From assembly GCA_001643675.2 (NCBI GenBank), contig LSRY02000035.1, positions 930,001 to 994,000 on the forward strand: DNA of 64,000 nt, given 5' to 3'. The notes beneath the pieces were generated by a model. The model had not been told where the DNA came from. It saw only the letters and a list, made by a program, of their open reading frames with translations, and searched no databases. The translations under genes and the position numbers were made by a program. Shown here one piece after another: positions 60,101 through 64,000 of the stretch. Each line of letters starts with the position of its first letter. Positions within the stretch are counted from its first letter, which is position 1. The DNA comes from Monocercomonoides exilis (Eukaryota > Preaxostyla > Oxymonadida > Polymastigidae).

Positions 60101-60334
60101 CGTATTTTCCTTCTCGATTCTGCCTTCAAATGTTGCATGTGCCTCAAAATAATTGTGACTATCGCTTTTGCCAATTGATTCTTTTCTGGGGAAAACTTCA
60201 ATTTGTGCAGGAATCGTTTTTTCGCTTTTTGAACAGCCAGTTTCAGACATATCTTCGAATCCTGTGTAACTGTTCACATGTTTGCATCCAATGTTCCATT
60301 CAATCACAGCCAACAAAAATGTCGATATATGCAT
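51110..60334 (-). CDS. Giant beta-helix receptor-like pseudokinase, copy B
   Basis: One intronless frame of 3074 residues, nearly identical to copy A over ~2990 residues: same possible signal peptide, GGG-rung ectodomain, five CG...PC modules, membrane helix (~2619-2642) and degenerate kinase fold (LRWKAPELL, SVAFSIGMMLWE) without catalytic Lys, HRD or DFG. It differs in sharp patches: beta-helix residues ~380-500, a short stretch at ~1120-1150, another at ~1510-1540, the membrane helix (IVIVMGIILLIVLIVSIIFI), the acidic loop before the APE-like motif, and everything after GQKIVNGERP. There it carries LEASEILDIAKNCMTQEQN, VRPTLVELKRN and a Glu/Lys-rich end (EEKENKLNF), unlike copy A. The frame is kept despite small indels, so both copies look functional. 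Confidence 0.85.
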   Translation of the reverse strand: MHISTFLLAVIEWNIGCKHVNSYTGFEDMSETGCSKSEKTIPAQIEVFPRKESIGKSDSHNYFEAHATFEGRIEKENTDMKSKSGKNRENNEGKELWNEKRSHMKTNKEHSDEGTSGQQTNNMEIGECFLKGNFVLKNSSVGWKGLSLGCVNGKSVICGKERSHAVLRGCEVAVGCGTSPLELIESCGIVENITLIPSSLLSFDAPPLFSSNAVENEKADHCRVAVASSCFSSFCLSSAPFLGSASIGGVSLSDLVVFNISTKPTESSLLSPSFCESECTMSSCSFSSVCDAYDGGIVRSINLRSSSLTASNASFVGCLRTKNVEFIGSEENPSKPGRQNETADEANIFTWCEWNGSKTTGTSLGYTDGASNGGAIFIYNLASGTLSVKCCSFNDCFARSYGGGIMSRSISSIKIENNSFNACTADRYGGGGIYAYLISACIRISGCEFQNCIGNNYGGGIHLYNFNVSGTACIGTESGKGESACVFECFFTSCYLTNNNGGGMYCYGVPSAFKLRSLQFISCNATSTGGGLCFAPSQSTAPSNNIYCYFFFFHDCSCNASTPYGHDVYFEDRYNLFSSNNPFYESYTTNANEKRVCYLNNTFQETQKKDWLKEGMKDRYVGVSGDDTSNLCGMSEAAPCKTVGHAVSSSMAQLSSAITVLGGRHESEGTTISVGEKKISIDGKGREVSVIGTSALSTSSTTLFSVTSGQLEVGHVEIDHNVARSSSPSVFLVSVGSGSLLLEEVVILGPTGGSVISASVFEVALRQLKISAVEIKNMKMSQPLFSEPSSAGLTSGESVLGNLTIRNVNRTTGDGVVIAKSVKGGETFVVWNTTIEGCECVNGNGGGIKIELASSTSKARIGTSTSHSGGSTAFKQCRSSGYGGGVMLWLTDSSFDFAISSVNFVGCSATLGGKDVFVNGSWMTSGTITAVKLNVGHNASIYDELMGYDRNEEGMGIFPLNVFLDAFSGAAHVGKEVNGFGGYDSWFCGFGYFPCKTITKAAQNRFSSSKKNIVLDPEFELGEVVSMAGSYEWEVYCGINKTNVNVKVPSGMTTSYLINVESASSIKNIAFQIPFSLSSATSLIALTSSSLTLTDCSVAHMSESSSSVAFGYSIVIVQGGSLKMERFVIGEALVFGAHSAIEFCEGMASVICSGCNISGVVKNEGDGGWMKGTVGGSGMLTVDGCNVNGCSCGGGKGGGMCVELKGNGKVVVNGMSVIDGNKAENNGGRGTRGGGMFVMMESEGCGSTIEHNVKFSKDHGNMASYGKDVFVDCGSGVFLESKVNTSSFAFFDTSTIPSDALKLSGSENGDENEVIPLFVYLCTMGAMVIVDGSGGNGMDHSHCGFDGFRCLTVDYCANSRLSESSKEIEVVSSSSITNEIAGPSFGVIISGRIVSSSSSEGGRMGVNVSDGGSATQDWLVGCSSSLAMRRLSFVVKGQLNSRRSAFIHSTTTLSVTNCSVSFEGGAMTDGKIGYSIIDMTGGNLIIDGFVMESGVTLTMNGKSPITMTSGAQLELKNSRVNGVEVNVAGGSGGGGCLNIGMNEGGSAKVEECNFSSTCSSGNEMKGGGMMISVGKGGSLEMNNVNLSECEVPSEDAENGGRGMGGGMFVELSDAMESFVLEGIEFEGCNAWKGKNAFVSGWDLSEIVNKEHLKWKMSDEELGSLDELCGWEMKTTGEEGYVIPLVVYLWSNWSGNGYVSKDGGGDFSGCGYSEAPCSSIDHLISLRYSTLGEGEMHIAIMGSGLLSHSISFSSSSPPDSQDSELPQVVIEGTKKGTAVIISDEDENDLNDSMILSNMSLSFANVSFTKPTMNTQHEILIESSGTNACLSVVDCSYGSMNGMTEIAGYCLMRVNGGSAMIQRCILNMIGELKGFISFSPIVTQVIVEDVNITNAEVMERSMISMTVAGKTNRETEKAKLKGERIDCLINDKQELRFVNCSFTNITFGENGAGVLSVGTFSEGMECMVESCSIMNCKSENSEEGGGMKVVLKSGESFLRINDSSFSMCKCSKVNGYGGGVMVDGVDLNEPAGNAFGSLGLMMENIRFGMNEAFVGKDVFIRCHSIEKQINETLFVLDFNQEALKSNNSIYGRDEINRVDVDLIPLIKFYYGIQVFVNVNGADGRQCGSLDDPCQSINNAAKHIQRGIMNAIVIEEEGMIGGECEIGDARITSMKRSEAAIHLNGTIDEIWSEKSIVVFVDECVVEKCLFVFGGGFEAKHRSMMKVKNGRLEICECAFGSSEREQRLECSIVRVESGELKMEETMFRDLHSSAPLLIFCEESRVALDETSLSNIVCEGDVVVVGGKAAVEVKEMTVKNISVEDEGGVMKMDGAKELVRVLNSSFEGCSNSKEKGMMVEIIESANVEIEMCAFDGEGNEEVRKKRNETMKGEEICQWNGSMIEMEKSHVEMKETTIRNCKRGGLSMRGGSLKIEKGEFENNNPSIEGYTSVRRNVKCSDSAQLIVSVKGGDGIKDNTSLWILNEGCELEGVAKERASPFFIPTLRNVEVEKAGNNLRLIFKGSLLLPCNLSFRVISLTNDVEVIDHYVFEDSGFVDESEVDGKVPLSVVADAPPETEVSVSILFGNKEASSSTVGFLLKNGSESGSKGEGNIVEGGNEGKSYWLLIVIVMGIILLIVLIVSIIFIVRWKKVKNEAEDLREIVNDNIRKDPKVFEMVTMEMSPEEQWRRAEKEAEKKNEERIKKRVYDTNMQHSESSEHLLSESGSTECILGKDSDKIPQWALEKVEEEKVRNRTPSPSISSTCSTDSDSTFVRGEDLCPTTSSMSNLVDAMACSSPHEKLIVDLRDSLFMLLHGLNKTKEIAIGSLKEREQTAAQVLFWVANGALHSFEDEEDELPSLSNLSPHIVLFSEHMVICIALHSDCSSDSDSSSISSSTIVTSASGNDDEDSLPSSAFEDDEGNWKECLRWKAPELLMNRNMGATEKSVAFSIGMMLWECLTLEIPFGEYEAEIAGQKIVNGERPCLERLEASEILDIAKNCMTQEQNVRPTLVELKRNLFEGSNGNGWVVTLSDAIEYDMNSNDGEESKEKEDRGSREGEQGEEKENKLNFGCLIHFYSFA

Positions 60335-60407
60335 TTTTGGTGAGATATGCTGGTTTTTATTTTTCTTGATCTGATTATTTTATTATAGGTCATATTTTGA
60401 TCTTTCA
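51450..60407 (-). repeat. ~9-kb direct duplication, copy B
   Basis: Partner of 5120-14079, same orientation, with the start codons 46.3 kb apart. Homology includes ~75 bp upstream of the start codon, then ends at ~60408, where CTTTCAACTTTTTTTG replaces CTTTCAAACTAATG. It ends within the coding region at ~51440 on the other side. Single-copy genes fill the interval, so this is neither a simple tandem array nor two alleles collapsed in assembly. Confidence 0.9.
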
Positions 60408-62582
60408 ACTTTTTTTGAAATATGCTTTTATCTTTCGATTGCTGAATGGACAAATAATGGCTGTTAGTCCAATAATCCGGCAATCGAATTTATGCACTTT
60501 TGAGAGAAACTTGTTTCAGTTTTTTGATTAACACAAAAATTCCACTTCGTTTCCTTCTTTTCAGACACATTTCATTTTTTCCCTCTTCAAAAATCAGAAT
60601 TTCAATAACAAAAGCACCAAAAATATCTTGTGACCAAAGCAACAAGAGAAAGATTTACAGATGAGCTATCTCTTTGAAAACTCTTCAAATGGCTTGTTGC
60701 CCACTCCAGAAGCTTTGGATTAGCACTCAAAATATTTATTTTGCTCAACCTTTTGCCCTTTAACCTTTCCCTTTTTTCTAAGTTTGCTTCAAATAAATTC
60801 ATTCAATTCTCAGGAAAACAAAATGTTGTGATGAAACAATTTCTGATAAACAGATTGCTCAATCTTTCATCAAGCTCAACCGCATGCTGTATGTTGTTCA
60901 GCTATGAGCTTTAAAATCAGTTGAAGTGGTTTGCTTTTTGTCAAGAGCAATTGCCTCTTCCTTTCCCTCTTGCTCAAAAGCAATCCACTTCTTCATCTTC
61001 AACATTTCTCCTCCTTTTTCTTCTTTTTCATTTTTATTTTTGTGGGCAGAGGGCAAAAAATAATCGTCTCCTCTTCAAATTATCGCTTGAATCCTTTTGA
61101 CGCGAACTCAATTTCTTCATTGTTTTCCACTTCTCTCCTTCAAATTTTCTTCCTCTGCTGCACCAGTTGAATGATTTGGCTTTATTTCTCTTCTTTTGAG
61201 TCTTTCCTATTTCTGATATTTTCCAAAAAGAAACATCAAGCTTTCCAATAAGGCATTGCATCAACGAAAGTTGACTAACTGGAGAATGTTTGACCTGCGG
61301 CTTCAACAAATTATGCTGTTTATTAGTCATGTTTCATTTCTTTGAAAATGAAAAAAGAAAGAAACACAGTTGGCAATGAAACTCACTTGCGGAGAGTTTC
61401 CAATAAAAAAGAACATTTTATCCGTTCGAGTGCATATCGTTTGTTTGCCATTTTCCTGATCTTCTGCATTCAATCTAAATTGTTTTATCTTCCAATTATT
61501 TCTTCATTCACTCTCAAAATAATGTGTTGCAAGAGCTGATAAATCTGAATCAAATGAAGGACTGCATATCTGGCATCTTTTCCTTCGGCCGAATGTGTAT
61601 CTTGCCCACCAGAACAAAGAAGCATATTTGCGTCTGAACCTCCAATCACTTCATTCAGCGGAATATTATTGTTTCTGATGAGGGAAAAGCATTCCAATCC
61701 GCCTTGTTGCAAGGATTGATGGCTGCTGCAGTCTGAATCAGAATGTGAGTTGTTCAAACAAACAGGTGGCTCCAAAATAAATTCAATCGCAATCATATCG
61801 AAAGAACCCTTTTTCCAGGCGCATCGCAGAGGATGTTCCACAAATGCTCCTTCAAAAAAGCAGTAGAATGCAAATGATTATCCATTTCTGGCCTTTCTCC
61901 ACAAAAGCGAATCAGCAAAATGGATTGCTCTCAAGCTTTTTTTTTTTTTGTTCGTTCAAGGGCAGAATTGCTGTTGTTTCTTTCAACAGCAAAAGCAGAA
62001 ATCGTGTAGAATCCATTCATGAAACTTGTCCCAAAAGAAACTCAGAATCAAATTAAAGGCTTCTTCGATACACACAATCAATCGTGCAAAGATTGCACAA
62101 AAATGTTGAGAAATTACAAAAAGCAATCGTCTGTGCAACAAGATTCTCAAATTCGAGATGTTTGGATTTTTTTGTGAGTGCATGAATCTGGCTGCTATGT
62201 GTCAACAAGTCAGCTCCAATTGGCATCTCAAAATCTCACAATATGATAATTTGATCACGAAACATTCAAAGTGAAAGGCATTTCCATGTGTAGAATACCC
62301 AATGACGATTTAGAGAGATAAAAATATTGATTATCTTCCATCTTTGCCAGACTTTGTCTTTTTGCAAGAATGCACAAATAATCCCCCATTGCATATTGGA
62401 ATTTTTCAGTAAAGAAATCCTTTTTTCGCTTGTGCTTCCATGTCTCATTCGTCTCTGGTTCTTTTTGAGAAACAAACTCGGTTTTGAATTGTGCATTTGC
62501 TCTTCAGTTTGTATCTTTTTTTTTTTGGTTGATATTGGAGCAAAGCTGCATCTGGATCTCTTTTTGCTTCAACGTTAACAGA
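60408..62582. pseudogene. Gene-poor region with minus-strand frame fragments (decayed gene?)
   Basis: No intact gene is visible. Several minus-strand frames of 60-120 residues follow one another in different phases (60602-60802, 61034-61330, 61485-61841, 61983-62183, 62266-62496) with coding-like composition. The one at 61485-61841 has phrases such as GGLECFSLIRNNNIPLNEVI and EHPLRCAWKKGSFDMI that recall ankyrin-type repeats of protist proteins. Long T-runs (e.g. 61939-61952) may mark frameshift sites. A decayed ankyrin-like gene is plausible but not proven; it could be ordinary spacer. No RNA gene seen. Confidence 0.25.
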
Positions 62583-62625
62583 TAGGGTGATTTATTAACC
62601 CGAATATTTTTTTGAAAACCCGAAT
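62583..62625. repeat. Candidate terminal repeat of the transposase element
   Basis: Sequence TA-GGGTGATTTATTAACCCG, followed by GAATATTTTTTTGAAAACCC, lies ~60 bp beyond the transposase stop. It starts with TA plus GGGTGATT, like the MITE ends (TA-TGGGTGATTATTTTTGA). It may be the 3' terminus of the full element; the other terminus would lie beyond 64000. Confidence 0.35.
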
Positions 62626-62683
62626 AAAAAATAAACAAATTTATTTTTGTGTATTGTGTATTGATTTCGTTTTTTTAAAAATA

Positions 62684-64000
62684 TTAATAATAAATATAAT
62701 CAACAAGCTCTCGTTTCACAATTTTTCGAGTATTTCTTTCTTTTTTTTCATCATCAGAAAAATCATCATTTAAAATTTTCAATGGGTTGAATTTTCTTTT
62801 TTTCGGTTTTTCATCTTCAAACAAAGCCTTTTCAATTTCTTCATTATCTTTTTCTTCATTTTTTGACTCTTTTCTTTCATCCTTTTCTTTTTTCCATTCT
62901 ATTAAGAATTCTTCATCGGTAATTAATTTTCCAAAATAATCAAACCTTTTTGTTCTTTTCTTCAGAGTGACAGAAGGTTCTTTTGGTAGCTTCGCTAACA
63001 CTTCGTGCCACTGATGTGACAGTACTCCGCTCTTCGCAAATGATGATTTGATTGTGGAAGGCAACAAAGAAGTTTGTAAAGCTTGTGGAAGCACATCAGC
63101 TAGCGCTTCTCGTCGCAAAACAACAGAAGAAGAAGAAGGAGCTTCGTAATTGGCATTAATTGTTTTTTTAAAAACAGCAAATACGCCACGATCCAACGGC
63201 TGTGCGATGTGAGTGGTGTGGGGTACGAAGGTGACCACATCTATTGAAGAATCGGCGAACTTCTTCCACAAGTCAGGCTGCGCTCTCGAAGAATGAGAAT
63301 CAAGAAGGAGAAGGCAACGTTCATCATTCTTCTTCAAAGTTTCTCTTCTTTGTGTGATCCCTGGAAGCAACACATCTTCAGCATATTTGAGGAATAGCGC
63401 TTCAGTCATCCAGCCTTCATTTTCACCCCAAACATCTAACTGCGAACTCAGAACAAAACGCAGTTCATCTGGCAGTTTCCGACAAGGCCACAGAACGACG
63501 CTTTTTAGGGAGTAGCCATCAGCTGCAGCTGCAACGACGAGAGTTGCATTCGGCATGTTCATTGGTGTTTTGGAGAAACCGGCAGGCATGTCGGAAGGAT
63601 GGAAAACAAGAGTCGAGAAAGAATCAGAGAGTCGAAGAGAGGATTCATCAATATTAAAGATGAGAGAGTTAGAATAATGATGTTGATCATGAAGGTTTTG
63701 TAGAAGAGTGAAAAATGGAAGAAGAGTTTGTTGATTTGATGCGGAGAGCCTTTGGATGTCGACATTTCGAGGATGAGAAGCTTTGAGATCGGGGTTCCTT
63801 TTTGTGTATTGATAGGGATAGGTTTTTGAAATGTTGACTTCTTCATCTTCTTCGTCGAAGTCGTCTTTTTTCCTATCATTGATAACAGCGTTCATCTGAA
63901 TATATTAAAAATAGATAAATACAACAAATAAAAAACTGTGACAAACTAATTTCCTCATTTGTGCAGCGTTATAACTTGTCCCATTTTCACATTCGATTTT
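62684..64000 (-). CDS. pogo/Tigger-type DDE transposase, 5' partial
   Basis: The visible coding part is 62684-63895, preceded by an inferred 51-bp intron (63896-63946; donor GTTTGT, acceptor ATATTCAG) and an upstream exon 63947-64000 (…NAAQMRKL) that runs off the window. DDE_1 features: IFNIDESS (first Asp), LLLLDSHSSR (second Asp) and VPHTTHIAQPLDRGVFAVFKK, the pogo/CENP-B/jerky-like signature. The expected N-terminal helix-turn-helix DNA-binding part would be upstream, outside the window. The C-terminal ~90 residues are Lys/Glu-rich. The third acidic residue cannot be fixed by eye. There is no stop or frameshift in the visible part. Whether it is mobile or domesticated is open. Confidence 0.8.

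Noticed and set aside
62327-62578. 83-residue plus-strand hydrophobic frame
   Set aside because: Mirror of minus-strand coding-like fragments with T-rich composition; no start context or domain.

Overview
The window is nuclear DNA of an intron-rich, AT-rich, probably flagellated protist. About forty short spliceosomal introns (mostly 50-150 bp) can be placed by reading frame and by homology to conserved eukaryotic proteins. TAA, TAG and TGA all act as stops, so the code is standard. Genes are tightly packed (often 80-300 bp apart). Conserved splicing, nuclear transport, vesicle traffic and proteasome genes lie next to two cilium genes (WDR92/DNAAF10-like and LRRC23-like). This fits a free-swimming or gut-dwelling flagellate; a metamonad of the oxymonad type is my best guess. 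That placement is inference from style (introns, giant Ser/Thr/Gly-rich beta-helix surface proteins, poly-Ser tracts), not from a marker gene.

Layout. 1-4.2 kb: 3' part of a p25-alpha/TPPP-like Ser-rich gene, then a six-exon AGC protein kinase. 4.8-14.0 kb (minus): an intronless 3062-residue membrane protein. It has a repeated Cys/Gly-rich beta-helix-like ectodomain, one membrane helix and a cytoplasmic degenerate kinase domain. 14.1-17.1 kb: no gene, but three copies of a ~255-bp TA-inserting MITE and a ~1-kb foldback palindrome, one arm of which is split by a MITE. 17.1-50.3 kb: single-copy housekeeping genes: U1A/U2B''-like, WDR92-like, proteasome beta5, kinesin-14, CK2 beta, SPX-DASS phosphate transporter, LRRC23-like, ARL2-like, UAP56/DDX39-like, p24/TMED, a coiled-coil protein, Mss4/RABIF-like, importin-5-like, TANGO6/RTP1-like. 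51.1-60.3 kb (minus): a second, nearly identical copy (3074 residues) of the giant membrane protein. 60.4-62.6 kb: probably decayed sequence. 62.7-64.0 kb (minus): a pogo/Tigger-type DDE transposase running off the end.

The most unusual content is the pair of giant receptor-like pseudokinase genes. They are duplicated over about 9 kb in the same orientation, 37 kb apart, and almost identical except for sharply bounded divergent patches: a stretch of beta-helix rungs, the membrane helix and the extreme C-terminus. This pattern points to gene conversion or cassette exchange with further family members. A second point is that the MITEs and the transposase-bearing element share a GGGTGATT-type terminus and TA targets, and one MITE sits in a palindrome whose other arm preserves the empty site.

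Exon boundaries were assigned by eye from GT-AG sites, frame and family alignment. They are internally consistent (every spliced gene given sums to a multiple of three) but are not RNA-confirmed.
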